From Odontocerum albicorne (lineage: Eukaryota > Arthropoda > Insecta > Trichoptera > Odontoceridae): 64,000 bases of DNA. The stretch is taken from the NCBI GenBank assembly GCA_949825065.1, contig OX463845.1, positions 30,503,315 to 30,567,314 on the forward strand. The letters run 5' to 3'. This document shows, one piece after another, positions 46,411 to 58,984 of this stretch. The notes under the pieces were generated by a model. It was not told where the DNA came from. It did no database searches and saw only the letters and a program-made list of their open reading frames with translations. Position 1 is the first letter of the stretch; the number at the start of each line of letters is the position of its first letter. Both the position numbers and the translations under genes were made by a program.

Positions 46411-49125
46411 ATTTGTGTAAGTCTTTTAATATATCAATTTTTTGGCAATAATTAAAAAATATAATAATTAAAAAAAATTTATCGTAAGCAGAAAAAAAAG
46501 ATAAATATGAATAAATAATTTAAATTTGAATATAAGCGCTTCTTCCCTTTTAGTATTGCAAAGATTCCTGCCTACGAAAGTAAAAATTTATGTTTCATAG
46601 AAGTATGGTTAGCATGTTTCAAACACCAATTTAAAAAAAACATAATTTCATGTCGGCAATGTTACGTGTTTCATTCCCGATATGCCTTTTCTCTACCCAT
46701 CGCCTCCCTTCTTCCATCGATTGATGATATCCCACTTTTGTCGTTCATAAAATTCCTTTTGTTTGAATAATGTTTCCGAACATGTAACCTTATTTACTTA
46801 CTTCTGTCTTCATGGTTGGAAAAGATTGCCTCCTTTAATATAACCCAACTGATATACAATGAATATTAAATAAATAAATAAAAATATTATGAATCTTAAA
46901 TGAATATTAAATAAATAAATAAAAATATTTTTAACATTCGGCGACATAAATGAACAATTGTGACAGCTAAGAATCATTATTTACATTGATGCAACTTGTT
47001 GAGATTTACAAAAGGCAATTATCAAAATTATCTTGCAAAAAAGGAACAAATTCGGCATACATTTTTTTAACATAGGCAGTTCTTGTTATTATTTCTATTC
47101 AATTTTCTTCTAAAAGTTTTTAAACTGACCATTTTCCATTTGAACAAACATTCACTTTTTTGCACTTGTTTACTTTACGGAAACTTTTTGGAACTCGATT
47201 TCATACGGCGATGTTAAAGGACGTTAAAGTTAAGAAAAAGAAACAGTAACCAAGTAAAAGTATGCCAAAATTCAATTTACTAATTTGGTAAAGCGGAAAA
47301 TATTTCTGCTTTATAATTATTGGTTTATTTAAAGTGTAATAGAGTTCTTATGTTTTAAAGAAGTTTTTATATCATACATTTGTTTTTTGTCCAAATAAAT
47401 AAAGAATGTAACGTAAAATTCCTGAGAAAACAAGAATGTTTGTCTGAAGCGTTCGAGGCTTTTGTTAATGAAAATGAAATAACAAATTAAGGACCACTTT
47501 CATGTTTGCGCTAGAACATATATGAACGAAACATTTCAGAGGCATTTCTTTAATAATTAATTTGATATGTGATTAAAGCTACTGCTCACATGAAATTTAC
47601 ATTAATATAAAAAAAGAGCATGTCTATGGATCATACATTTTAGAACTTTAAAGGAATATAAGCAGGGCAGGGCGTACATTGTATAAATAAAACCGTTTTC
47701 TAACATATGAACAAGATGTTATTTTTGGGAAAAGCCTCCATACATGTTTAATGATTCATTATACGTTAGTTTGAGCAATGAAAGGTTCTTTTTATAGAAA
47801 CATACCCAAAGGATATTTTTTAAATTTAAGATAATTCCTTTTACAATATACATTTCTTAATTAAAATAAATAGCGTCATAAATACGAGTATAACAATAAA
47901 TTATTGGCTCTTGTGTTTTTGCTTAGCATTCTCCAGAATCCGTTTTTATTCTTGTTCTGATTTTATTTCAGACTTATTTTATCTCACTTTATTATTCAAA
48001 TGGTTTGGATTGGTTGTTTTACATGAATTGGAGAGCATTTTTAGAGTAAAATTTGTTCCTAAATATCACTATAAAATTAATCTATTTAAACCAAGTATTA
48101 TTATACTCGTATTTTGATTTATTGAATTAGGTCGTTATTTTTCCACAAATTTAACTGTCCGTTTTTGAAATTATTCTATTGTAGACATAAAAAAAAGAAT
48201 AGTTTTTTCTTTTGTTTCGTATTTTACATATTCATTCAATATTCGTTTTTCAAGGTTTCTTTAAAAAGTGAAATAAATAATTTTTTTATACATTTTAAAT
48301 CATTTTTACATCCCTTTTTTTTAAACGTTTTTTTACTAATTTATTCGTAACATGAGAAAATTAAAACAAAATATATAATAACAGCAACCAATCTTTGAGG
48401 ATTATCGTGACCTTGAAGAAGGTCCGATATTTGACAACGTTTGCATTCAGTGTGTGTAAGCCGCAAGTACGAGTAATTCATTTTATACATCTTCAAACCA
48501 GATATATGTATTTTGCCATCGTTTAACGACCCCTTTTTTCTAACAATTCTATAAAACATTTTCGCCGACATGTTTTGTGAGAAAAACTCTTAATGATCTT
48601 GAGGCACCTGAGAATTACTTTTGTTAAAGTTGTATTTCGTGCCATAATTACCTGTTCTTACTTAACAGTTTCCCTCGAGTTGTAAAGAAAACAGAAGAGG
48701 GAAAGCTGGGAAATAATGAAGTGGCGGAATATTTCGTAGCAAGAACATTTCCAAGATGTATTTAGTCATTAACATTAACACTGGCACTGGCACTGGCGCC
48801 TACCAAACATCAATTGCTTCAAATTATGTATTTCTGGGTTACAAGGGAAATAACACACCAATAAAAAATAATAAACGTCCTAGTTGTTGTTAAACAATAT
48901 CCTATTTATTTTTGTTGTAACGTATAAGGTTTAGAAATTTTTGATCAATATAAAATGTACGAGTATTTGATTAACTCGTAAAAATATCCTCTATCTTATA
49001 TTTAAATTAAAATAAATTGGAATTGTACTCATAATTAAGAACCAATAATTAGATAAATAAGCATACACATGTGTTATTACAGCGAATGAAAACAAGATTT
49101 AGGTGTTATTTTAGATTATGTACGA
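46411..49125. other. AT-rich noncoding DNA, 2.7 kb
   Basis: Holds a 42-bp tandem duplication at 46859-46940 (TGAATATTAAATAAATAAAT) and a small CACTGG triplet near 48782. ORFs at 47911, 48165 and 48341 are low-complexity. TACTCGTA or its complement occurs five times between 47883 and 48965. No gene recognised. Confidence 0.5.
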
Positions 49126-49296
49126 TCTCCTTGGCCTAGTTGTTAAAACGCCTGTCTTTTAACTCAGGGGTCGCTAGTTCAATTCCCGTTGATTCCCATT
49201 TTTAAAATAGAGTTTGAGAGACATTTAAGGTCTGGTTTGCGTATTTGTGGATGGTTGTAAGAAATTGCCACATTGCAATAAACCTCCAAGATTTTA
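49126..49296 (+). mobile_element. tRNA-derived SINE (tRNA-Lys-like head)
   Basis: CCTTGGCCTAGTTGTTAAAA gives an A box, CTGTCTTTTAACTCAGG resembles a Lys(UUU) anticodon arm, and CTAGTTCAATTCCCG is a good B box. The body includes TAAGGTCTGGTTTGCG and ends with TTGCAATAAACCTC, similar to other type 1 bodies. No acceptor stem closes, so this is not a tRNA gene. Confidence 0.7.
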
Positions 49297-50479
49297 CTGT
49301 TTTAAACAAAAGTGTAATAAAATACAATGTTCATATTTTTTTAACGTATTTGAGTTATTAAAATTATTCTTAGATAGTATGTATTACCTTATTTAAGTTA
49401 TTGATATATAAGATCATTGCACTCGTATTTACCAGAAACAAAAAGAAATAATATCAACCAGGTAATTTTTGAACTTTTTTGGAAATACTATCATAATTAA
49501 GATATCAAATTCTATACAATAATATTCTAAAGAATTTATTGAATAATTTTGTAGATATACGAACGATGAAAACGTAGTTTATTTGTTCAAATATGAAAAG
49601 ATACACTCTTGCTGGAAAAAATCGTATTAGAATATAAACCTTTTGTGGATAGAACCATTGTTCACTCAGGCAACATTACAACGTACGACTATTGTATTTC
49701 TAAAAATATTCAAATAATGTTATATACAAAAGATTATTCAGCTTTTTAATACTCGAGTGCTCTCGAAAATTTTCCAAAATATTTTTTCAGCTAGTCAGTC
49801 CATAAGAGTTTCGTAAAATATTCGACAAATTATGGATATACAATAATCGTATCATATTTGGTCACTCGTGCTACTGCTGTGCATCTGTCGTGTTCGCAGA
49901 AGGCAGAATACACGGGTTCATGGCTGTGCTGAGGAATCGACCGGCGAGTATAAGAGAGAGAATAACTTGTGTCACGGATGATGTGATCCGGGCGCCTCTG
50001 GTCGTCAAACACCGATGCTTTTTTAAATTTTCAATTTGTTTTTCTTTTTTTATAACTATCCTTCAAAAATTATTTTAATAAGAGTACTAACTTTGTTCAA
50101 TAATCGCTGCACTGCGTGAATTTATGATATATAATTTGAAAGCTGAAAAGTGCTCAAAACACTCTTTAAAACACTATTCTTTGGTTCGTAGCCAACTAAA
50201 AAGCGATGCTTGCATTTGGAGATTACAGGTGTTACAAAACTCACTCATGGCAGAGAAGGTACAGAAAATCTATCTGCGGTATCTCTGTATGAGTGAGTTT
50301 GGTTTCTATCCATGGCTTTGTCCTTCTTAGTTTATGCTGAGAATTTTTGGATATAATTCCTGGAGGTAACGAAGAAATCTTTGGCTCCTGGTATACGTTG
50401 TCAGGCTTTTTCGAGGAGTTGTAAGCTGTCAAGCATCACTAGAAATATTAGCGTTAAATATTTCTAACAACTACCCTAG
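49297..50479. other. Noncoding DNA with a GC-richer patch
   Basis: The patch 49860-50015 is GC-rich. ORFs of about 60 codons run on both strands and resemble no family I know. A duplicated word ATGAGTGAGTTTGGTTTCTA / ACAAAACTCACTCATGG gives a short inverted repeat near 50238-50302. Confidence 0.45.
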
Positions 50480-50675
50480 ACTCCGACGGCAGGAAATGTT
50501 CTTAGTCACGTACGCAAAAATGAGTCTCCCAGCCGATATGCTTATTGGAAGAGTCTTAACTCTTTAGAATATGACTGCTTCGGATATTAACATTTTTATA
50601 TCACACTGTCAAAGGGATTTTTTTTACAAGAATGGGGTCGTAAGCAAACACTCATCAACTTATTTAAGGGACTTT
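50480..50675 (+). repeat. Interspersed repeat of unknown class, copy 2
   Basis: Matches the minus strand of 37497-37715 over about 190 bp at perhaps 70% identity, including TGCTTCGGATATTAACAT and AACACTCATCAACTTA. The class is unknown. Confidence 0.7.
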
Positions 50676-51309
50676 TGAATACATATTTTATTGAAATATG
50701 TAAATTATTTTTGCAATGGAAAATTCTAATGTAATTGTACTAAACCTGTATCGTTAATGAAAACAAATAAATAAAGCATGTACTCGTACATGGATTTTAT
50801 AATTATGCAATATTTCCTCAAAATATGGAATAAATATATTATAACTATTATAATAGCATACATATTAGCTTTTAACAGTGAGATACGTCTCACACTATAT
50901 CTAAAACCGAATAAGGTTACTTACTATACAGTAAGATTGTATAGTCGTAAGAAAAGTGGATTAAATCATGCAATGCTGAAGGAGCCAGTCCTCTGTTGTT
51001 ATCAGACAGCATTTTGAAAAGGAAAGAGGCAGTACTGACAAAAGGTGAAACGCTACTGAATGAGAACATTGGAGGAAAAAGAGTTTAATTTCTTTGAAAG
51101 ACATCGTCTAAGGATAGGAAGAAGGAAATTCTTTTTTTTTTCTCTTTGATTATTATACACTATTATATTACTTACAAATTGTTTTCAATAACATGAACGT
51201 TTAAGGTACCGGATATGAATCGTAAAGTTAATAGTCCAGAAGATTATCTTAGTGCCATCTTAAATGTATGGTAGAGAATTGTGAATGTAGGAAAAAATCG
51301 AGAAGATCC
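50676..51309. other. AT-rich noncoding DNA
   Basis: No gene recognised. TACTCGTA lies at 50781-50788. Confidence 0.5.
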
Positions 51310-51745
51310 CAAATGATGCTTTAGAAATGCATATCCTACAAATCAATCCCAGATCATTTCATTCCGTATTATTTCAGAGAAGATAATACAGAATGTAGTG
51401 ATCTGGGATTAACATAAACTTGAGGCTGATATGTTAAGAAAGATGAAGAAGAGTATTCTATGATTGTTTGGACATGTAGAACGAATGAGTGGAAAAATAT
51501 TTACAAAACAAGTGCGAGTAGAGGGTATGGGGTAAGGGAAGACCAAAAAAGTATGGTTGGATCAATTAAATTATATTTTAAAAGCAGAATATATAAAAAA
51601 GTTAGATAAATCGTAAAAGTTGCATTAGGAGGTAAATGGATGTAAAAGAGGCTCAAGAGGTGAGTTGCGATATGAAAAGCTAATGTTATTCTCATTTTTG
51701 CCTATTCCAACAGGGACACGGTGTGGTAGCATGTATGATGTACGT
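51310..51745 (+). pseudogene. LINE family B C-terminal fragment with an inserted hairpin
   Basis: The translation gives ALEMHILQINP, then (after an interruption) MLRKMKKSIL, a stop, LFGHVERMSGKIFTKQV and later KTKKVWLDQLNYILKAE, which fits the conserved LINE C-terminal tail. The 3' end reads CCAACAGGGACACGGTGTGG and AGCATGTATGATGTACG. A 66-bp foldback at 51345-51410 interrupts the coding part. Confidence 0.78.
51345..51410. repeat. 66-bp foldback inserted in a LINE fragment
   Basis: 28-bp arms starting AATCCCAGATCA and ending TGATCTGGGATT (three mismatches), with a 10-nt loop. LINE-like sequence continues on both sides. Confidence 0.85.
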
Positions 51746-52559
51746 AAAAAAATATTTTTGATTTTCAAAGAAAAACTGTTTCTATGAAACAAAAATAATC
51801 ATATAAAAGAAACATTGTTTAATCCTTTAACCAAAATTTCTTTTATTTTTAAATCCCTACTTGAAATTTTATTTTTCAAATGATGTAAGAAGAACTTACG
51901 AATCAATCTAAAATAACTTTAAATTCTGATTTTTAAAAAACGATATATTTAGGTTGTGTTTACAATGGATACGTTTTTAATATTAAGTATTTCCTACGTG
52001 GATTTCAAATCACTTGAAACACGTCCTAGAACCAGTTTATGTTTTAAATGTTCTTATGAGTGGTTGATTTAATATTGAGAAAGCTTTAATACTTCGTAAT
52101 AAGGCATTTCAATAATAAGGAAACAATAAAAACAAAGAACATTTTTTATCAAGCTCATTTTTTCCGTAACTTTTTCAAAAATATGTATGTTATATTATTT
52201 AAAGGATAGAGATAAGTTTATACTCTTCCTAAGGAATATTTTGCAGATTCAATTACTTTTCTTTGTATTTCGTAAACACTGAAAAATCTTTATGCATATA
52301 ATATTCTACGGTAAATTTTTTGTGAAATTTATTACAGTGACTTATTTACCACCACAACACACAAAAATAATGCAAATGCCTAGAAATATAATTAATTCAA
52401 TCATATATTTGACTTATTTTCGTTATGTGGGTATGTCAAAGAGTATGGTTTGATGATAATATTGTGTTCTACCCACTTAGTCGCTTATGTGGGTTTCTCT
52501 CCATTGTTGCAAATTTTGATATTATTACTATACATTGATATATAACGTTGAGCTTGCAG
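51746..52559. other. AT-rich noncoding DNA
   Basis: Nothing recognised. Confidence 0.5.
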
Positions 52560-52665
52560 ACAAACTTTTCAACAGATTGGGACTATATTTTGAGTTCTAT
52601 TGATAATCGAACCCGAAGCCCCCGAGGGGAAATCCAAGTACCCAGCCAATTTTCTCGTGATAGTA
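52560..52665 (-). mobile_element. tRNA-derived SINE remnant (type 3 body)
   Basis: Minus strand: TTGGCTGGGTACTTGG, then GGGTTCGATTATC (B-box-like), then the body with GTTGAAAAGTTTGTCTGC shared with 34497-34700. Confidence 0.6.
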
Positions 52666-53474
52666 GCCATAAAATATATTTTTACGGAGTAGATGGGTCG
52701 TTACGTAAAATAACGTAGTTCAAGAAATAATTTGACTAAAATATGCCATTATTTTAGTATTATTTTCACACGACACGTCAAGGAAAACACCCAACAAAAC
52801 TCGAGCATATTGAAAAGTTCTTTATTATAATACAAACGGTGCCATAACTGTAATGAATAAACGATAAACGTCCCAGTCGTCTGTTTAGTAGGCTGTGTTG
52901 TGTTTTAAATTGTTTGAAATGCGGTCGATTAGTTGTGCTGACAACACGCAATTGATTTAGGGGCGGGAACACCCGCGCTATAAATGTTGTCCCACCCCCT
53001 GCAACCCTTGCGGTTGATGGTATCGCAATTATAGAAACGTCTTAACCATCTTGGCTCAAGTGCCGGGGCAGACGCTGAAACGTAGGTTAGGGTTTCACTG
53101 GGGAAACGGAATAAAAGAATCCGAGAACAAGTTTTGATGACGCTTTGCTTGTGAGCTGGTTGGTGTGTTGTACTCAAAGTTTTTCTTTTTGATATCAATC
53201 CCAATGAAGGGCTTACTTAGGTTTTCTTTTTTAATTAAATTGATTTAGTTTAAAGTAAGCTGCCTTTTTAAAAATTTACTTATAATTCTACTTTATGCTT
53301 AGGCTTGATTCGAAAATATCGAGATTTACACATGAAATTTTTTTCCGCTAGAATTTGACTATTTTAGATGATACTACTTCTTGTAATAAAAACATTTTTG
53401 CTTTGTATTACATATTTGTTGTGTGTTATTCTTTGGATGTTACACATATATTGCTACGAGTATATTGTAATCTC
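52666..53474. other. Noncoding DNA with a GC-rich island
   Basis: The island 52920-53160 is about half G+C, has GGGCGGGAACACCCGCGC followed by TATAAATG at about 52980, and a GCGGG/CCCGC hairpin. It could be a promoter, but no ORF or transcript feature lies at a suitable distance. TACGAGTA lies at 53455-53462. Confidence 0.4.
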
Positions 53475-53625
53475 GTTTAATTAACCAGAAAGATTTTAAA
53501 GAGATCTTATGTTATGTGAAAACCAGATAGTAATTTATTTTTAAAATCAGTTGTCAACGGGAATCGAACCAGCTTCCTCTCGGGCTAGAAGATAGTTATC
53601 TTACTTATTATCCCACAAAGTTCAT
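53475..53625 (-). mobile_element. tRNA-derived SINE (type 1)
   Basis: Minus strand: GCTGGTTCGATTCCCGTTG gives a good B box. The body has TATCTGGTTTTCACATAAC and AATCTTTCTGGTTAATTAAA, as in the other type 1 copies. Confidence 0.72.
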
Positions 53626-54408
<783 letters not shown>

Positions 54409-54608
54409 NNNNNNNNNNNNNNNNNNNNNNNNNNNNNNNNNNNNNNNNNNNNNNNNNNNNNNNNNNNNNNNNNNNNNNNNNNNNNNNNNNNNNNNNNNNN
54501 NNNNNNNNNNNNNNNNNNNNNNNNNNNNNNNNNNNNNNNNNNNNNNNNNNNNNNNNNNNNNNNNNNNNNNNNNNNNNNNNNNNNNNNNNNNNNNNNNNNN
54601 NNNNNNNN
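54409..54608. other. Assembly gap of exactly 200 N
   Basis: Fixed-size gap. The true length is unknown. Confidence 0.99.
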
Positions 54609-56159
54609 AAACCAACATTACTTTTCTTGATAAATATTTTTATCGGCTCATTATTTATCTATTCGCTTTATGAAATATCAATTCATGTAATATTTAGTTA
54701 TAAACAATAAAATGTAAATAACAGATTACAAAATACTCACAAGCGTCCAATAACTGTTTAGTATCTAAACACTTAATAAAATCACATAATCAAAACAAAT
54801 AATATTCACAGTTTTAAGAAATTGCGAAAATCAGGCATCTATAATATTGGCGTTTTTTCCACGTCTACCCTAAGTGCGGGGTAGTTTAATGCCCGTGTGG
54901 TGGCATAAAGGAGTGCCGGCCGATCGATCGGATTCGGTTTGGGCGCGGATAGTTCTATGATACTCGTACTGGTACATAGCGCGTCGGGCCTCCATAATAT
55001 GGGCGCGTTGCACGCACGACCGCCTTGTTCCGTTGCCGAGATGGGGGTGCAGTAGCTGTTTAAATGTCATGAAAGTTGGCGGCAACTCGGGTAGAAAGTT
55101 TAATATTATCTCTCACTCCTCTTCGAATTTTATGGGTGTATTTATTCATTTGAACCACATACTAGATTTCATGATGCGAGAACATTCGGTTGAGAGAGTG
55201 GAGATCAAAATGCATGAAAGAGGCCTTTATTGGGCTATTTGAACATTTGCATATAAATTTTAAAGAAATAACTTTGATAAAAAAATTGATATTCGTGTGT
55301 GTTTATTTTCAAACCTGGATTGCTGGTAAAAATAGCTGAAATCCTGAAATCCCTACTGAAACAATATATTTTCCAAAACAGATTTTATTAAAAAGAAATC
55401 GTAGTTATGGTCGTGTTGAGTTGGCTTAAGTGATTGCTGATGTTTGGAAAGCGTGACAGCCTTCATCCTTAGGGTTACGTCAAAAATATTATGAATAAAT
55501 GAAATTTTCATTCAAAAAATGTTAATTTTTATTAATTAATTCACAATAAATATTTTTTAAGCTCATATTTTCCGAGTGTAATAATACCACTGTTGACTAT
55601 TTTGAATTTTACTCTGAAAAATAAGAAAGAACTAGAGAGAAAGAATGGCAAGGGAACTCCACAAAAGCGGTAAAGCTCAGTAAAGTGACAATTGTCACCC
55701 TAAGAGCGCTCTTAGAATATATGCCAGTTGAAGTATTCTGACAAATAAAATTTAGATTTTTTTTCAGTATACAAGTTAACTTTTTATTCCACAAATTTGA
55801 TCAGTTAGTCAAGTTTCTTTCGAACTACCAAGGTAATCAATCAATTTGAGTGCAGTGCAAGAGGAAGTTCTTTAAAGCCAACCATTCTGAAAGCACTGTA
55901 ATTTGTTTGGTTTAGCTAAACAAGGCGGTTTGTGGTCAGAGATGCAAGCGATCTCACCGGACTACGCCTCCCAGAGGGCATGTCCCTAACATACAATTAT
56001 GTAATGTAGTGCGGCGTCAGACAATTTCAGACTTTAAATACCATTCATTACAAACAGCTATAACAATACTCTTTTAGGACAACTTAACAAGCGAAGCTCT
56101 TTTAATAGCTGAGTTTCCGGGAAAACAGTTTTAAACGTATGAGTTTTAAACCAGACAGA
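54609..56159. other. Noncoding DNA with a CpG-rich island
   Basis: 54850-55100 is clearly GC- and CpG-rich (CCGGCCGATCGATCGG near 54917), without repeats. ORFs across it on both strands (69-71 codons) look like by-products of composition. The rest is AT-rich. TACTCGTA lies at 54961-54968. Confidence 0.45.
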
Positions 56160-56868
56160 TTTTTTAGCGTAAGGGGATATTTTAAGCATATAGAATTTTT
56201 TTAATCATGCAGGATTTTAAGCATTTAGGGATTTTTTAAGCATATACCAATTTTTAATCATACACGGATTTCTTTTAGTAAATTGTAATTATTTAAGCAT
56301 TTAAGGATTTTTTAATTATGCAGGTTTTTAAGCATGTATTGATTTGTTAATTAGGCAGGGTTATAAGCATAATGGGATTCTTTAAATAAGTAGGATATTT
56401 TAAGCATACAGGGATTTTTAAGCGTGTAAAGATTTTTAAGCATTTAAGGTCGTTATTCCATTAATTATATTAATCCCCGCTATGTGAGTTTCTACCTCCT
56501 ATCCCGAGGCTCTTCAGGCGGAAATGAGATAGGAGGTAGAAACATGTGTAGAGGGGATTTATATAATTAGTGGAATAACAATGAATTTATTGTTAAATAT
56601 TTTGATATGAAGTTCCACATTGTTAAACCTGAAATCTTTCATAAAATATACGTGGATTTTTAAAGCACACTGGGATTTTTTGATTATGCTGGATTTTTTT
56701 AAGCTTGTGCTACTTTTTGAGCGTATAAATTTTTGCTAAGCTTATAGGGATTTTTCAATAAAACATGATTTTTTAAGTATGTGGTATTATTTTAGCGTGT
56801 AAGTTTTTGCTAAGCACATAGAGAATTAAGTATTCAGAGATTTTTTTAGCATATGGGAATTCAAACTC
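56160..56868 (+). repeat. Degenerate tandem array, about 18-bp period
   Basis: The words TAAGCAT or TAATCAT followed by a T-run recur near 56183, 56202, 56218, 56237, 56256, 56294, 56312, 56329, 56347, 56364, 56383, 56401, 56419 and 56437, then continue after the inserted hairpin to about 56868. Spacing is 16-19 bp. TAAGCAT and TAATCAT/TAATTAT forms alternate in places, hinting at an older 36-bp unit. Confidence 0.85.
56452..56579. repeat. 128-bp foldback (MITE-like) inside the array
   Basis: Arms of 53 bp (56452-56504 and 56527-56579), starting GTTATTCCA and ending TGGAATAAC, share a perfectly paired TTTCTACCTCCTATC / GATAGGAGGTAGAAA and have a GC-rich loop of about 22 nt. The 18-bp array resumes after it. 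Confidence 0.88.
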
Positions 56869-57596
56869 GAAATCTCCGGGAATAACCATTCTTCTTCTAG
56901 ATCTCAGAGATCAACAGTTCCCTACTTTATAAACAAATGAACATTCCATTTTAATCATATTATGAGGATTCGAACATTTTAAAATTCAATTAGAATTTCG
57001 TTTTGTTGATTTACTTTTAGTGTTTTGAAATGCAAGATTTCAGTATTAAACTTTGGATGGATAATCCGTAAAACGGGAAATCGAGATTATCAGCTGCATT
57101 AGTTTTATATTTTTAAAACGTGTCTAAGCATAAAATGAACCGCTTCTCATTTTATTGCCCCTTTAATTTATGCTCACATAGCGCTCCCGCTTTGCCAGAT
57201 ATGGAAAGAGACTTGTAAATATCCTTTTTATGAATGAAATATCGTAAAATGAACTTCAATTCAAAACGATTGGATTTAAATAATATTTTTACTTAAATGG
57301 GTGTTAATATTCTTTAAGATTTTCGATATTTTTTCTTTGAAAAAATTTATATGAATCTATGACGAATTTTACAAAAAAATAATAAAACTATTTTGTGAAA
57401 TTTGTATGTATTTACAATATATATTCCATTGTCATAAGTTTTCTATGAGAGTTTTATTTTTTTGTATGCAGAGCAGTGTAAAAAAATTATAATGAAAAAA
57501 CAAAAATGTCTAACATTTGTTTCGGCAAGGAAATTAAACATTTCATCATTTTGAAAAAGAAAAATTATAAGTAGTTTCTTCATTTTTTTTAACCTG
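56869..57596. other. AT-rich noncoding DNA
   Basis: No gene recognised. Confidence 0.5.
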
Positions 57597-57766
57597 ACGA
57601 GCTTATTGCCAATATCTTCCAGCCTACCAGAAAAAATGTCTTAATGGGGCCTAAGTGAAAACCAGACTGGAATCCCATTTCATTAAATCTGGATTCCAGC
57701 GGGGATCGAACCCGCAACCTCCGGGATCGGCAGACAAGCGTCTTACCACCAGGCTACGGAGGTCGT
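57597..57766 (-). mobile_element. tRNA-derived SINE (type 1), best-preserved head
   Basis: Minus strand: GACCTCCGTAGCCTGGTGG (A box), TAAGACGCTTGTCTGCCGAT (Gly-like anticodon arm), GCGGGTTCGATCCCCGC (B box with its stem), then GGAATCC and the body with CAGTCTGGTTTTCACTTAGG, CATTTTTTCTGGTAGGCTGG and a final GGCAATAAGCTCGTCAGG. It resembles a tRNA-Gly relative but has no CCA-side acceptor pairing. Confidence 0.82.
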
Positions 57767-57874
57767 TCATTTGTTTTGATTTTTTTGGAGAAATTACTAA
57801 ACTAAAATGGAAAATATAGAAGATCTTTATATAATACGTATTATGCAGGAAGACCCGAAGTAAAATATACTGTG

Positions 57875-58275
<401 letters not shown>

Positions 58276-58664
58276 TATAATAAAAAAATATATTTTAAAA
58301 CATTATATTCCTCTTTCTTCTCTTGATTTATTTTATTATCAAGTAAAATAATAACTGATGAGAAATAAAAACTGACAATAGCCTTTCACACCCTTTTTTA
58401 ACGTAATATTTAAACAACTCTTTTGCTAATTGCCAAATGTTCCAAGAGAAAAAATGAATCATGAAAATATGAGATACAAGATTAAAAGCCTAGTTTATTT
58501 TAAGTAGATGTGATAAATTTTCATTACTCACCATTCTGTATACTCGTACACCCTTGCAAACAACATTTTAGAAACGTCGTTTAATCTAATTACCCATTAA
58601 AAATCACTCGCATTGCACATTTTAGAGGAAACCATGATGTTGAAGGATATGATTTTATATTATT
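58276..58664. other. AT-rich noncoding DNA
   Basis: No gene recognised. TACTCGTA lies at 58541-58548. Confidence 0.5.
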
Positions 58665-58768
58665 TATTGTTAAGGTATTAACATTGTGGAGGTTTAAATA
58701 CATTGTAATTTATTTCATCAAACACTGTATATTCCACTTTTGTTTGATAAAACAAATTACAATGTGAT
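58665..58768. repeat. Foldback MITE copy, internally deleted
   Basis: AACATTGTGGAGGTTTAAAT, CATTGTAATTTATTTCATCA and TATTCCACTTTTGTTTGATAA, then AAAACAAATTACAATG on the return arm. Same family as 19687-19850 and 40301-41820, with the central hairpin missing. Confidence 0.8.
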
Positions 58769-58984
58769 TATACTCGTACATTAATTTATCTTCATATAAT
58801 ATTATAATTGTGATGATACTCTTCTTTCATTTAATAAATTAAAGCTAACTATCTATCGTTAATTAAGACGATCAATGTTTAGGTGGATATTAAAAAAAGT
58901 GTTCAAATTATTTAACCTCTGAACAAAACCGACAGACAATAGCAAGGAGCGGTAAACGATCGATATGATTCAGTGAGGGTCGTT

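Noticed and set aside
48165..48350. Phe/Tyr-rich ORFs such as this and 43047-43265 as membrane proteins
   Set aside because: T-rich DNA automatically yields Phe-, Tyr- and Ile-rich translation. No other gene signal is present.
49126..49200. Functional tRNA-Lys gene; likewise tRNA-Gly at 57690-57766
   Set aside because: A and B boxes are present but the acceptor stem does not close, and SINE body sequence follows.
54870..55242. Coding ORFs across the CpG-rich island (71 codons minus, 69 codons plus)
   Set aside because: Overlapping ORFs on both strands with no recognised domain. GC-rich composition alone lowers stop frequency.
55900..55990. 5S rRNA-like or tRNA-like segment with GGTGAGATCGC complement
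   Set aside because: Only a short resemblance. The box A, intermediate element and box C arrangement is not present.
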